A stretch of 64,000 nt of DNA from Phymorhynchus buccinoides (GCA_017654935.2 CM065680.1:38570277-38634276); one strand, 5' to 3'. Counted from the stretch's first letter, positions 22,233 through 33,573 are shown. Notes: generated by a model from the sequence alone, not told the origin. A program made the numbers and translations.

Positions 22233-22428
22233 TTAAAAGTTTGGGTGGATTCTTCATTAGCCAGTGCAAGGCAATTGTATGGCTTGTTCTTTCTGTGTAT
22301 TTCGCTGGTTAGGTAGAACCTGGAGTCATTGGATGCATGATTTCCGTTGAGCCAAGTCATGGGATACGCTGGCCCTTTACGTTTGGCACTGACGTGTAAC
22401 CATTCCCGCTCTCCTTTGACCACTGCCA
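22233..22428 (-). CDS. C-type-lectin-like gene, penultimate exon (left arm copy)
   Basis: This minus-strand exon of 196 bp has a polypyrimidine-AG acceptor (the (CT)n tract at 22438-22483 plus TTTTTCAG) and a perfect GTAAGT donor; phases are 1 in and 2 out. It encodes a stretch ending YNCLALANEESTQTF. The W-x-x-G-x spacing (MTWLNGN) followed by a C-x-A-L strand fits the late part of a C-type lectin fold. With the next exon it gives a coherent domain end. Upstream exons are not identified. The right arm copy differs by one residue (Lys for Arg). Confidence 0.55.
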
Positions 22429-22432
22429 CTGA

Positions 22433-22437
<5 letters not shown>

Positions 22438-22484
<47 letters not shown>

Positions 22485-22754
22485 TCAGAACTCTGAAATG
22501 TTTTAATGATTTAGGTGCTAGGCCCACAACCCCTATCATTACATGTAAGCAAATTAATAAGTTTAACAGTCAAAAACAGTGAAATGAATACATAAACTAA
22601 AAGAATAATAAATGCCTCTTTAATATACACATTAACATAAATACATACTGATTTACCTACATACATGCATAATTATACACAACATTCATACGTACGTGTA
22701 GATATATAAACTCCCGCGCTTGCAAACACTCATACACGCAAGACACACACACAC

Positions 22755-22800
<46 letters not shown>
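22438..22800. repeat. (GA)n tracts flanking A/T-rich intronic sequence
   Basis: GA dinucleotide runs occur at 22438-22482 and 22756-22800, and the first forms the polypyrimidine tract of the lectin-like exon on the minus strand. The other arm has longer (CT)n at the second position, a typical microsatellite length difference. Confidence 0.75.
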
Positions 22801-22803
<3 letters not shown>

Positions 22804-22939
22804 GAATCAGTAGGCACAGTGCATAAAGCAAGGTGATAAAGTTCCATGTAAATCAAGAACTTCTAACATATTTTGCCAACTTTCATAATAAGCAAAACAC
22901 AGTAAAAAGCATGTATGCCGAGGCATGAGACACTTATTT

Positions 22940-23918
22940 GAAAAGTTAATGAACATCAGACTTACTTGTCTCGATTATAGGATACGCTATGAAGTAACAG
23001 CAGTCTGACTTGCATGGAAAGTTCATGGACATCAGGCTGACTTGTTTCATTTGTACGATACGTTATGAAGTAACAGCACTCTGACCAACATGGAAAGTTC
23101 ATGAACATCAGGCTGACTTGTCTCATTTGTACGACACGTTATGAAGTAACAGCACTCTGATTTGAATGGAAAGTTCATGAACATCAGGCTGACTTGTCTC
23201 ATTTATACGATACGCTTTGAAGTAACAGCACTCTGACTTGCATATAAAGTTCTTTTAGCCAGGGTATCTCAACATCAACAACAACATTTTTACTCCTATC
23301 TAGTATTTTGGTGTTTCTGTTTTCATGTCATATGGAAAGGTGGTGAGCATCAGACTCACTTGTCTCCGTTTTCGATACACTGTAAAGTAACTTACATGGA
23401 AAGCTCAGGGGCATCAGGCTGACTTGTCTCCGTTTTCGATACATTGTAAAGTAACTTACATGGGAAGTTCTGGAGCACCGGGCTGACTTGCCTCCATTTT
23501 TCAATGCATTGTAAAGTAACTTACATGGAAAGTTCTGGAGCATGAGACTCACTTATCTGTGTTGTTCGATACATTGTAAAATAACTTACATGGAAAGTTC
23601 TGGAGCATCAAACTCACTTGTCTCTGTTGTTCGGTACATTGTAAAGTAACTTACATGGAAAGCTCAGGGGCATCAGGCTGACTTGTCTCCGTTTTTCGAT
23701 ACATTGTAAAGTCAATTACATGGAAAGTTCTGGAGCATCAGACTCACTTGTCTCCATTGTTCGATACATTGTAAAATAACTTACATGGAAAGTTCTGGAG
23801 CATCAGGCTGACTTGTCTCCGTTTTTCGATACATTGTAAAGTTAATGATATGGAAAGTTCTGGAGCATCTGACTCACTTGTCTCCGTTGATCGATGCATT
23901 GTAAAGTAACTTACATGG
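22940..23918 (-). repeat. Minisatellite with related 65-bp and 76-bp units
   Basis: Two blocks share the core GAGACAAGTCAGCCTGATG on the minus strand. From about 23330 to 23918 there are around nine units of 65 bp containing CATGTAAGTTACTTTACAAT. From about 22940 to 23250 there are about four units of 76 bp with an added TCAGAGTGCTGTTACTTC. They sit upstream of the lectin-like exons, apparently in an intron. Many 65-bp units contain a perfect GTAAGT donor-like string. Confidence 0.75.
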
Positions 23919-24844
23919 TGTGACGAGGGAATGAGCTAAAGGTGAAGTCACTATGGGAGAATTTTAAAGAGATAAATTTTCAATGAGAAAATTTTACTTT
24001 AGCCCACTTCTCAAGGGTGTGGGAGGTGAGCAACTTTCCCGGCCCCTTTTCATCTAATAAATTTATATTTTTACCCGGGTTCTGGCTCGTATGATTGAAT
24101 GAAATACAAGTGGTAGATTTGCTCTAAATGACAGACAGAGAGAAGTAGGTTTTTACATGAAATTACAAAACTTCCACTCTCATCAGTCTGACCAAAGGGT
24201 TCAGAATTATTTGTTCACTTGTATTTTATTTACTCACAAATCTGCTTAACAGATTACGCAGCAATACAAATAGCAGCTCAATGGCACCAAAACAAAATAA
24301 TGATGAAAAATGAAATCCACAAGGATTATACAAGACCTTTGTCTGTCCGAAAAGGTTAGCCCCAAGCCGGAAGGGTCACTAATAATTATTATCAAGTGTC
24401 CTGGGTTAAGTTAGAGTTCTTTGCCCTGTCCCAGGGACTTTGCTTAAGTTTCCTCTGTCGGGATCGGTGAGCGCTGGGGTAACTTGGCTGGCTCTTCAGG
24501 TGAGAGTGCGCCCAGTAGTCCTGGATGGGGCAACGCGGGATGGCACAGCACAGGCTGGGTCTCCTCGCGTGTTCTGGGTGCGGTGGTGACTTGGTGGCAG
24601 CCCCGTCTTCATGCTTGTGAGTCAGGGATTAAACTTCCTGACCACGATGCCCTGCTGAGAATCACAGGAGACTATGGGTGTAGATCTCTATGGATTAGAG
24701 ATATGGGCTTCAGCCGGTGGGGATTAGTGGATCCCAACCGACTAGAAGGCCGCCCTTGTACCAGCTATTCCAAAGTAATTTTTTTATTTCAACACATATG
24801 TGCAAAATATACATTGTAAGATAGAACTTTTTAATATGAATCCA
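23919..24844. mobile_element. Possible solo LTR (926 bp)
   Basis: The block starts TGTGACGAGG, ends AATCCA, and has the 4-bp direct repeat ATGG immediately outside both ends (23915-23918 and 24845-24848). It interrupts the minisatellite. It has no real ORF; the 111-codon plus-strand frame inside it is not conserved-looking. TG...CA with a 4-bp duplication fits a Ty3-like solo LTR, but the ends were chosen by searching for that pattern, so support is modest. Confidence 0.35.
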
Positions 24845-24848
24845 ATGG

Positions 24849-25250
24849 TATCCATTTTTTTCCTCTAAGACAATTAGATCATGAGTTATGATTTTTTGAA
24901 TTTTGAATTTTTACACTCTTTTTGTGTCATATTGCCAATTCGTGTATTGTTCAACTTTAAAGATCTTCATATTAAAACTGATTAGGCCAATATAAACAAG
25001 TGCTGTTTCTCCAAGACAATAAGTATGTGGACTACATGCTTGATTTATTACAGAAGCCTGTTCCATTCCCAAGTGCCTCAAAAAATAGCGTTTTTGTGTG
25101 TACAGAATGATAACATGAAATTTGTAAATAGGCTAATTTCATATCTTTGGTCATAATTGACCTACATAACTTGTTTTGGTATCATTGGAATCAGAACGAC
25201 AAGCTCCTTCTAATTATTGTACTTTCTAGTCTAGAAAATACTTTTTTTTT
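24849..25250. other. A/T-rich sequence, nothing recognised
   Basis: No exon, RNA gene or repeat family is visible apart from the inverted copy at 29110-29510. Confidence 0.4.
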
Positions 25251-26060
25251 TAAACCTTGACCTTGACCTTTGACCTTAAAATATGAACTTTTTTGCTTTG
25301 CTATATTGTGAGACCTGTTATACAGAATTATTTCGAAATTTGTCTGATGGTACATTGCGTTAGTCTGACATGCCCAGTTGGGTAGCTATTGGTACCTATT
25401 GCCTTACTGACCTTGACCTTGACCTTGAAAACTTACATTTTTGTCTTTCCGATATCTTGCAGTGTACTGTACAGAATTAGTTCAAATTTCGTTGGGCAGT
25501 TTATTACTAGAAGCTGATATGCCCAGCTAGGTAATCATTAGTAACTATTGGTAACTTTTATTTTATTGACCTGTGACCTTTGACCTTGAAAGTTTTTGTT
25601 TTTTTCCTTTTACAATATCTTGCGATCTACTGTGCAGAATTACTTCAAATTTTGTATCGTGATACATTGCTTGAAACTGGCATGCCAAACTGGATAACTA
25701 GTGCCATGTATTGACTTTGACCTTTGACCTTGAAAGGTCAATGTTTTGCTTTTACAATATTTTGTAATGTACTGTACATAATCACTTACAGTTTTGTAAG
25801 GTAGTATATTGCCTAAAGCTGACTTACCCAACTGGATAACCATTGGTAACTATTTCAATGTTGACCTTGACCTTGAAAGGTCAATTTTTGTCTTTGCAAT
25901 AATCTTGATCTACTGTACAGAATAATTTAAAATTTTGTAGAGTGATATATTGCTTAAAACTGACATGCCCAACTGGGTAACTAGTGGCATGTATTGACTT
26001 TGACCTTTAGAGGTCCATTTTTTTGCTTTTACAATATATTAATGTGATATACTGTACAGA
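25251..26060 (+). repeat. Tandem array of about 150-bp units with AGGTCA half-site clusters
   Basis: Six units begin near 25254, 25408, 25570, 25715, 25863 and 25995. Each starts with TGACCTTGACC or TGACCTTTGACCTTGAAA, followed by a TTTTTGCTTTTACAATAT stretch, TACTGTACAGAAT and GACATGCCCAACTGGGTAAC. The contig starting at 29091 begins inside the first unit. No protein is encoded. Related sequence lies at 4940-5735. Confidence 0.75.
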
Positions 26061-26965
26061 ATCAGCTACAATTTTGTGTAACATAACCTAAAAGCTGGTA
26101 AGATGATACATTAGCTTTAAGTAAAATGTTAGACTCTTAACTACGTGTACGTACATCAGGGCTGGCTTGCTTGTCAAGCTGCTGCTATTTAGTGCACACT
26201 AGCTAACTGATAAATGCTTAGCTGATAGCCAGCTAGCTAACTGTTAAGCAAAGTGGCTAACTGCGTTGCACATGTCCAAACTAGCTATCAGCTACTTACC
26301 TATATGGTAGCATCAATAGCTGTGTGCTAAGGGTGTAGTTATAAATAGAATTGGGTATTTCCGTCAACCTACTTCCTAGAAAACGAAGCCTAGCACATCA
26401 CAAAAGCAAACAATGCTCTCTAAAAGTCATACATTGACAACAAACATTATGGCGAGTATGTATGTGCTTGTGTGTTAGTGTATATGTGTGTAAATGTGTG
26501 TGTGTGTGTGTGTGTTTACACATGCTTATCATGGGTGTATGTGGGGCCTCAAAGTCAAACCTTTGCTTAATATTTTCCAACTTATGGCATTGAACAGAAA
26601 GTATAGATATTTCATACACAGGTCACTCAATCATGTGTGTGCGTGTGTGCTCTCTCCCTCCCTCCCCCCTCTCTCACTGTGTTTGCTGTTGTTTGTGTGT
26701 GTGTTGTTGTTTTTGTTGTTGTCTCTCCATCTGTCTGATCCACATTTCCACATGCACTCACAGTATTTTAGATCTGTAAAAACAACGTGGCCAGTGATTG
26801 AAAGGGGGGGGGGGGGAGGGCTGCGTTGTTTCCTTCAGCATACTGTTCCTTACCCTCTCCATCCCTCTTCCACATCCACTTCCCCTTTTGATTTATTGTC
26901 TAACTTTCCTGGGGTCTTCCTATTTTTCCTCTCTGCAAATGATCATGCTGCGGTAAAGGTAAAGA

Positions 26966-27002
<37 letters not shown>

Positions 27003-27440
27003 TCCATTTATCGGTTGTTTTCCATGTTTTTTCAGTCTTGCCTTTCTTACAGCAGATTGAGTACTTCATCCTCTACTGCTTGCTATATTGAACTGTAATT
27101 TCCATCCTATTAGATAATAGCCTTTATCATGACTGTCATTAATTATTCAACAAAGATAATTAGCTAAAAAAGTTGATAAAATACAGCTTAATGTTTGGTA
27201 AGAAAGGCAAGTGTGAAAAATGCGGGGAGAGCCGAGAAATGTAAGGGGAGGGGCCAGGTTTGGAGTGATTGTATGACCACTTTCTCTTTTTCTATCTTCC
27301 CTTTATTCTAACACCCCCCACCCTCAGCTAATGGCAATGAAGACATGAGGGGCGGGAAACCAAAAGGGGAGGGGGTGCACTGAATTATTCTCTCTCATCC
27401 TGCTCCCCAAATACCCACTCTCTTTCTGTGATGACAAAAT
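26061..27440. other. Low-complexity, gene-free stretch
   Basis: It contains GCTAGCTAACTG-rich sequence (26180-26320), (GT)n at 26460-26515 and 26633-26705, poly-G at 26801-26816 and poly-C at 26969-27000. The long plus-strand frame 26494-27060 is a product of this composition. No homologue of this part exists in the right arm, which ends at the gap. Confidence 0.6.
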
Positions 27441-27467
27441 AATAATGTGACCATGCTTCACCTTTTC

Positions 27468-27565
27468 ACAAATAACTCCGCCGTTTCTTAACCGAATCGC
27501 CTAAAATTTGCTGTCAGGCTTGCTATGACCCGGGCAAAGCATGGCAGGAAATTTGAACAGCATCT
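27468..27565 (+). repeat. Isolated copy of the AACTCCGCCG repeat motif
   Basis: It carries AACTCCGCCGTTTCTTAACC, then GAATCGCCTAAAATTTGCTG and CCCGGGCAAAGCATGGCAG, closely matching 6482-6560. It therefore marks a second, truncated member of the composite element. Confidence 0.65.
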
Positions 27566-28085
27566 GTTCATAAATGCGCGCGAAAAGCACCAATTTACAG
27601 TTTTGCTCACTAGACCAAACGACATCTGTCCAAACGTGCTGTTATTAAAGTGGAGGGGCATGAGACCATGGTTCACACGTGCTGGGGTGACGAGTAGGTC
27701 AGCCAGCTGGTTATGGGTGGGGTAGGGGGTGGGTGGAGGGATGGTGGGGAGGAGGCAGTGGAGATTACAAGGGGATGACACTACACGTATCTGTATTATT
27801 AAAAAATCGGGACTTTACTGGTTTAGCACTGCCTCCAGTATTATTCCCACAATCCTTTGTCATTAACAAAATTGCCCCCCACATGCTGAAGAGGCCGAAC
27901 CTCTGTTATGAAACACTTTCTTCCCTTACTTTTTCTATTTCCTTTTCCCTGTTCCCGGATCTATTAAAACACTCAACTAACAATAAAAAACACTCACCTA
28001 ACTTTTTTCTATCCTTTTCTCTTTCTTGCTTTACGTTTCTGCATTTCTCTATTTCTGACTTACTACTTTTCTGCGATAGGGTCAA
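27566..28085. other. Unassigned sequence before the GC-rich contig end
   Basis: G-rich (27640-27770) then pyrimidine-rich (27900-28080) DNA. I see no gene. Confidence 0.4.
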
Positions 28086-28099
28086 AAGAGTGCCGAAGA

Positions 28100-28590
28100 T
28101 GGTGTGAGCCGTGGGTGGGTGCCCGGTGGCGTTGTGGTGCCCTCCGTGGCCGTGCCCCCGTTCCGTGCCCTGGGTGGTGCCGTGATGTGTGTGTGGTGCC
28201 GTGTTGCTCCATTTGCCCATGTTGGCCGTGCCGTGGGGTGCCGTGCCGTGGTGCCCCCCCTGGGGTTGCCCGAGTGCCTTGCGTGGCCCCCCCACCCAGG
28301 TGGTGGTTCGTTGCCTGTGTGTGCCATGTGCCCTTGCCGTGCCCCGTGCCTGCCGTGCCAAGTGGGCGTGGTTGGCCGTGGCCGGGAGGGCCCGTCAAGA
28401 TGTTCCGTGCTGTGCCCCGTTCCACGGTGCCGTGGTGCCGTGGCCGTGCCTTCCGTGTCCAGTGCCCATGTGCGTGGCCGTGGTGCCCAGTGCCGTGCCC
28501 CGTGCCCGCCTGCCTGCCGTGGGGTCCGTGGTGCCCCGTGCCGTGCGTGGGTGTGCCGTGCCCCATGTGCCCCGTGCCCCCCCCTCCCCC
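28100..28590 (+). repeat. Degenerate GTGCC-based GC-rich array at contig end
   Basis: Almost 500 bp built from permutations of GTGCC, CCGTGCC and GTGGTGCC, with no adenine-rich spacer, ending in poly-C at the N gap. Composition changes abruptly at about 28105. Long frames through it and across the Ns have no meaning. It may be a real pentamer-derived satellite or low-quality consensus at a read end. Confidence 0.6.
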
Positions 28591-29090
28591 NNNNNNNNNN
28601 NNNNNNNNNNNNNNNNNNNNNNNNNNNNNNNNNNNNNNNNNNNNNNNNNNNNNNNNNNNNNNNNNNNNNNNNNNNNNNNNNNNNNNNNNNNNNNNNNNNN
28701 NNNNNNNNNNNNNNNNNNNNNNNNNNNNNNNNNNNNNNNNNNNNNNNNNNNNNNNNNNNNNNNNNNNNNNNNNNNNNNNNNNNNNNNNNNNNNNNNNNNN
28801 NNNNNNNNNNNNNNNNNNNNNNNNNNNNNNNNNNNNNNNNNNNNNNNNNNNNNNNNNNNNNNNNNNNNNNNNNNNNNNNNNNNNNNNNNNNNNNNNNNNN
28901 NNNNNNNNNNNNNNNNNNNNNNNNNNNNNNNNNNNNNNNNNNNNNNNNNNNNNNNNNNNNNNNNNNNNNNNNNNNNNNNNNNNNNNNNNNNNNNNNNNNN
29001 NNNNNNNNNNNNNNNNNNNNNNNNNNNNNNNNNNNNNNNNNNNNNNNNNNNNNNNNNNNNNNNNNNNNNNNNNNNNNNNNNNNNNNNNNN
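28591..29090. other. Assembly gap, exactly 500 N
   Basis: A round 500-N spacer indicates a scaffolding join of unknown real length. It lies on the axis of the inverted duplication. Confidence 0.95.
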
Positions 29091-29513
29091 GTCAAGGTCA
29101 AGGTTTTAAAAAAAAAGTATTTTCTAGACTAGAAAGTACAATAATTAGAAGGAGCTTGTCGTTCTGATTCCAATGATACCAAAACAAGTTATGTAGGTCA
29201 ATTATGACCAAAGATATGAAATTAGCCTATTTACAAATTTCATGTTATCATTCTGTACACACAAAAACGCTATTTTTTGAGGCACTTGGGAATGGAACAG
29301 GCTTCTGTAATAAATCAAGCATGTAGTCCACATACTTATTGTCTTGGAGAAACAGCACTTGTTTATATTGGCCTAATCAGTTTTAATATGAAGATCTTGA
29401 AAGTTGAACAATACACGAATTGGCAATATGACACAAAAAGAGTGTAAAAATTCAAAATTCAAAAAATCATAACTCATGATCTAATTGTCTTAGAGGAAAA
29501 AAATGGATACCAT

Positions 29514-30439
29514 TGGATTCATATTAAAAAGTTCTATCTTACAATGTATATTTTGCACATATGTGTTGAAATAAAAAAATTACTTTGGAATAGCTGGTAC
29601 AAGGGCGGCCTTCTAGTCGGTTGGGATCCACTAATCCCCACCGGCTGAAGCCCATATCTCTAATCCATAGAGATCTACACCCATAGTCTCCTGTGATTCT
29701 CAGCAGGGCATCGTGGTCAGGAAGTTTAATCCCTGACTCACAAGCATGAAGACGGGGCTGCCACCAAGTCGCCACCGCACCCAGAACACGCGAGGAGACC
29801 ACGCCTGTGCCGTGCCATCCCGCGTTGCCCCATCCAGGACTACTGGGCGCACTCTCACCTGAAGAGCCAGCCAAGTTACCCCAGCGCTCACCGATCCCGA
29901 CAGAGGAAACTTAAGCAAAGTCCCTGGGACAGGGCAAAGAACTCTAACTTAACCCAGGACACTTGATAATAATTATTAGTGACCCTTCCGGCTTGGGGCT
30001 AACCTTTTCGGACAGACAAAGGTCTTGTATAATCCTTGTGGATTTCATTTTTCATCATTATTTTGTTTTGGTGCCATTGAGCTGCTATTTGTATTGCTGC
30101 GTAATCTGTTAAGCAGATTTGTGAGTAAATAAAATACAAGTGAACAAATAATTCTGAACCCTTTGGTCAGACTGATGAGAGTGGAAGTTTTGTAATTTTC
30201 ATGTAAAAACCTACTTCTCTCTGTCTGTCATTTAGAGCAAATCTACCACTTGTATTTCATTCAATCATACGAGCCAGAACCCGGGTAAAAATATAAATTT
30301 ATTAGATGAAAAGGGGCCGGGAAAGTTGCTCACCTCCCACACCCTTGAGAAGTGGGCTAAAGTAAAATTTTCTCATTGAAAATTTATCTCTTTAAAATTC
30401 TCCCATAGTGACTTCACCTTTAGCTCATTCCCTCGTCAC
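29514..30439. mobile_element. Possible solo LTR, right arm copy
   Basis: Inverted counterpart of 23919-24844, with the same TG/CA ends. The minus-strand frame 29539-29874 inside it is not treated as a gene. Confidence 0.35.
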
Positions 30440-31415
30440 ACCATGTAAGTTACTTTACAATGCATCGATCAACGGAGACAAGTGAGTCAGATGCTCCAGA
30501 ACTTTCCATATCATTAACTTTACAATGTATCGAAAAACGGAGACAAGTCAGCCTGATGCTCCAGAACTTTCCATGTAAGTTATTTTACAATGTATCGAAC
30601 AATGGAGACAAGTGAGTCTGATGCTCCAGAACTTTCCATGTAATTGACTTTACAATGTATCGAAAAACGGAGACAAGTCAGCCTGATGCCCCTGAGCTTT
30701 CCATGTAAGTTACTTTACAATGTACCGAACAACAGAGACAAGTGAGTTTGATGCTCCAGAACTTTCCATGTAAGTTATTTTACAATGTATCGAACAACAC
30801 AGATAAGTGAGTCTCATGCTCCAGAACTTTCCATGTAAGTTACTTTACAATGCATTGAAAAATGGAGGCAAGTCAGCCCGGTGCTCCAGAACTTCCCATG
30901 TAAGTTACTTTACAATGTATCGAAAACGGAGACAAGTCAGCCTGATGCCCCTGAGCTTTCCATGTAAGTTACTTTACAGTGTATCGAAAACGGAGACAAG
31001 TGAGTCTGATGCTCACCACCTTTCCATATGACATGAAAACAGAAACACCAAAATACTAGATAGGAGTAAAAATGTTGTTGTTGATGTTGAGATACCCTGG
31101 CTAAAAGAACTTTATATGCAAGTCAGAGTGCTGTTACTTCAAAGCGTATCGTATAAATGAGACAAGTCAGCCTGATGTTCATGAACTTTCCATTCAAATC
31201 AGAGTGCTGTTACTTCATAACGTGTCGTACAAATGAGACAAGTCAGCCTGATGTTCATGAACTTTCCATGTTGGTCAGAGTGCTGTTACTTCATAACGTA
31301 TCGTACAAATGAAACAAGTCAGCCTGATGTCCATGAACTTTCCATGCAAGTCAGACTGCTGTTACTTCATAGCGTATCCTATAATCGAGACAAGTAAGTC
31401 TGATGTTCATTAACT
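30440..31415 (+). repeat. 65-bp/76-bp minisatellite, right arm copy
   Basis: The TTTACAATG mark recurs at 30454, 30519, 30584 and 30649, giving an exact 65-bp period. The 76-bp units begin near 31125 and repeat AGAGTGCTGTTACTTC at 31201 and 31277. The array is upstream of the lectin-like exon on the same strand. Confidence 0.75.
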
Positions 31416-31555
31416 TTTCAAATAAGTGTCTCATGCCTCGGCATACATGCTTTTTACTGTGTTTTGCTTATTATGAAAGTTGGCAAAATATGTTAGAAGT
31501 TCTTGATTTACATGGAACTTTATCACCTTGCTTTATGCACTGTGCCTACTGATTC

Positions 31556-31557
<2 letters not shown>

Positions 31558-31644
<87 letters not shown>
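31558..31644 (+). repeat. (CT)n microsatellite
   Basis: A pure CT run of about 85 bp, longer than its 45-bp counterpart at 22756-22800 in the left arm, followed by a short GT stretch. Confidence 0.9.
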
Positions 31645-31646
<2 letters not shown>

Positions 31647-31916
31647 GTGTGTGTGTGTCTTGCGTGTATGAGTGTTTGCAAGCGCGGGAGTTTATATATC
31701 TACACGTACGTATGAATGTTGTGTATAATTATGCATGTATGTAGGTAAATCAGTATGTATTTATGTTAATGTGTATATTAAAGAGGCATTTATTATTCTT
31801 TTAGTTTATGTATTCATTTCACTGTTTTTGACTGTTAAACTTATTAATTTGCTTACATGTAATGATAGGGGTTGTGGGCCTAGCACCTAAATCATTAAAA
31901 CATTTCAGAGTTCTGA

Positions 31917-31968
<52 letters not shown>

Positions 31969-31975
31969 TTTTCAG

Positions 31976-32171
31976 TGGCAGTGGTCAAAGGAGAGCGGGA
32001 ATGGTTACACGTCAGTGCCAAACGTAAAGGGCCAGCGTATCCCATGACTTGGCTCAACGGAAATCATGCATCCAATGACTCCAGGTTCTACCTAACCAGC
32101 GAAATACACAGAAAGAACAGGCCATACAATTGCCTTGCACTGGCTAATGAAGAATCCACCCAAACTTTTAA
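31976..32171 (+). CDS. C-type-lectin-like gene, penultimate exon (right arm copy)
   Basis: The acceptor is a (CT)n-TTTTTTTTCAG tract ending at 31975 and the donor is GTAAGT at 32172. The 196-bp exon (phase 1 to phase 2) encodes 64 complete codons containing GEREWLHVSAK, MTWLNGN and YNCLALANEES. The Trp-x-x-Gly loop followed by the Cys-Leu-Ala-Leu strand matches the C-terminal half of C-type lectin domains, secreted or membrane carbohydrate-binding modules common in invertebrate immunity. No QPD- or EPN-type calcium/sugar motif is obvious in this exon, so sugar binding cannot be inferred. Upstream exons are missing or unrecognised. Confidence 0.55.
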
Positions 32172-32511
32172 GTAAGTAACATATTGTGTGTATATATAAT
32201 CGATGGGTACTTGCCTAAGCGTGTTATCACAAGGGGTATAAAGAAGGGTGATAACACGTTTAGGCAATTACCCCTCATATGGTATGTATGTTGTGTGTAC
32301 AGTATGTCACAGTGTAGTGTTCAATGAGTTAGCTAGATACCACATTGGGGTCTACCATTGGTGGATGTATTGTACAGTGTCTAGAGCATGGTATATTATG
32401 TATCTGATCAAGTCTTGATTATATTACTGTTACTGTTATAATATCACTATGCCTATATTAGACATGCCTACTCGATCATTAACATGCTTTATTAATGTAT
32501 TATGATTTCAG

Positions 32512-32578
32512 ACTGGTCTGGCACACGTGCACAACTCAGAGAAAAGGTACAGTGTGTGAAAAACTGCCACTTTCATAA
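32512..32578 (+). CDS. C-type-lectin-like gene, terminal coding exon (right arm copy)
   Basis: After TTATGATTTCAG the exon reads LVWHTCTTQRKGTVCEK and four further residues, then TAA (32576-32578). Joined to the previous exon it keeps phase 2 exactly. Cys in W-x-x-C and the final Cys of V-C-E-K are the last two conserved cysteines of a C-type lectin domain. A MITE begins about 100 bp downstream. Confidence 0.55.
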
Positions 32579-32681
32579 CCCATCAACACCTAGAAATGAT
32601 GGTATTCGGGTAAACAAAAATTATTGTTGGGAGTCAAAACAGACTATCTCCTCTCTTGGCCTCACTATTTCATTCTATCTC

Positions 32682-33104
32682 TAGATAGTCCATTGACATA
32701 TTATTGAACTTTTTACAAAACTAATAACTTGTATAAAAAAAAAAAAGACTGCTGAAATATAAAAAATGTATATTTCACGAAGGATTTGAAATGTACCTAT
32801 CTTTATATATTTTTTTTCTTTGATAATGTTTAGATTAACCTGTTTAGTCTTGTACTTGCTAGCCACCATTCAAAAATTCATGCATAGTACGTTGGCACAG
32901 TATAAGTTTTAAGCTTGTTGTTGCTGTTATGCTTGCTTAACATGTATGTAATGTACGTTTTGATAAATAATCATTTAAACCACACCAAAAAAAAAAAAAA
33001 AATATATATAAAAAACAATACCCCATTTTTATATTTCTGAAGTCATTGTTTGATACAAGTTATTAGTTTTTGCAATAAATCCAATAATACGCCAATGGAC
33101 TATT
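32682..33104. mobile_element. Long-inverted-repeat MITE, right arm copy
   Basis: Inverted counterpart of 21304-21722, with longer A runs (32738-32748 and 32987-33001). Confidence 0.6.
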
Positions 33105-33208
33105 TTTGACTCCAAGCCCTGCTCTTCGCACAGGTTCAGTCGGCTCGCACTACAAGTGGCACAAGTGGCACGCACAGAATGCTTTGTGTAGATCTGTGAC
33201 ATAACTGA

Positions 33209-33573
33209 CAGGGTTCGTACAGCAATTTCATGATCAAATTCCCTGACATTTCCCTGACCCCAAACTCGTTCTCCAGTCAACATGTGCCACACAAATACAG
33301 TGTAAATGGCAAACAAAAACAACTTATCTGTATACATAACAAATCGCAAAGATCACAGACAAGCATTTTTTTAATTATTTTTTTATTGTTATCACTCATT
33401 TTTCAACCCACAATATTTTTAAGCGCTGATTATGTTTTTGATGTGTATATGATCAAATTCCCTGACTTTGAGCAGAAATTTTATTTTCCATGACTTTTAA
33501 GTTTTAAGTGACTGGAAAACATTTGTCTAAATTCCCTGACTTTTCCAGTTTTCCCTGACGCGTATGAACCCTG
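33209..33573. mobile_element. CAGGGTTC-ended MITE, right arm copy
   Basis: It starts CAGGGTTCGTAC at 33209 and ends GTATGAACCCTG at 33573. It is slightly longer than its partner at 20854-21201 because of short insertions. Confidence 0.6.

Larger units (their letters stand above)
20614..25267 (+). repeat. Left arm of inverted duplication, inner segment
   Basis: It matches the reverse complement of 29091-33813 with sparse changes (position sums about 54358-54427). The right arm starts abruptly at the N gap, inside the first unit of the AGGTCA tandem array, so the arm end is set by a contig end rather than a natural breakpoint. Confidence 0.9.

Noticed and set aside
22357..22539. Ser-Leu-rich frame over (CT)n as a coding exon of the lectin-like gene
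   Set aside because: It reads through the polypyrimidine tract that serves as the acceptor. The exon proper starts after the AG at 22429-22430 in another frame.
24484..24819. 111-codon frame (MAGSSGESAPSS) conserved in both arms
   Set aside because: The arms are nearly identical throughout, so conservation is uninformative. The frame sits in the putative solo LTR and resembles no protein I know.
26494..27060. 188-codon plus-strand frame
   Set aside because: It is driven by GT, CT, G and C runs and has no start context or similarity.
28082..29132. Long frames across the GC-rich end and the first gap
   Set aside because: They consist of GTGCC-derived residues and Ns and are not evidence of a gene.
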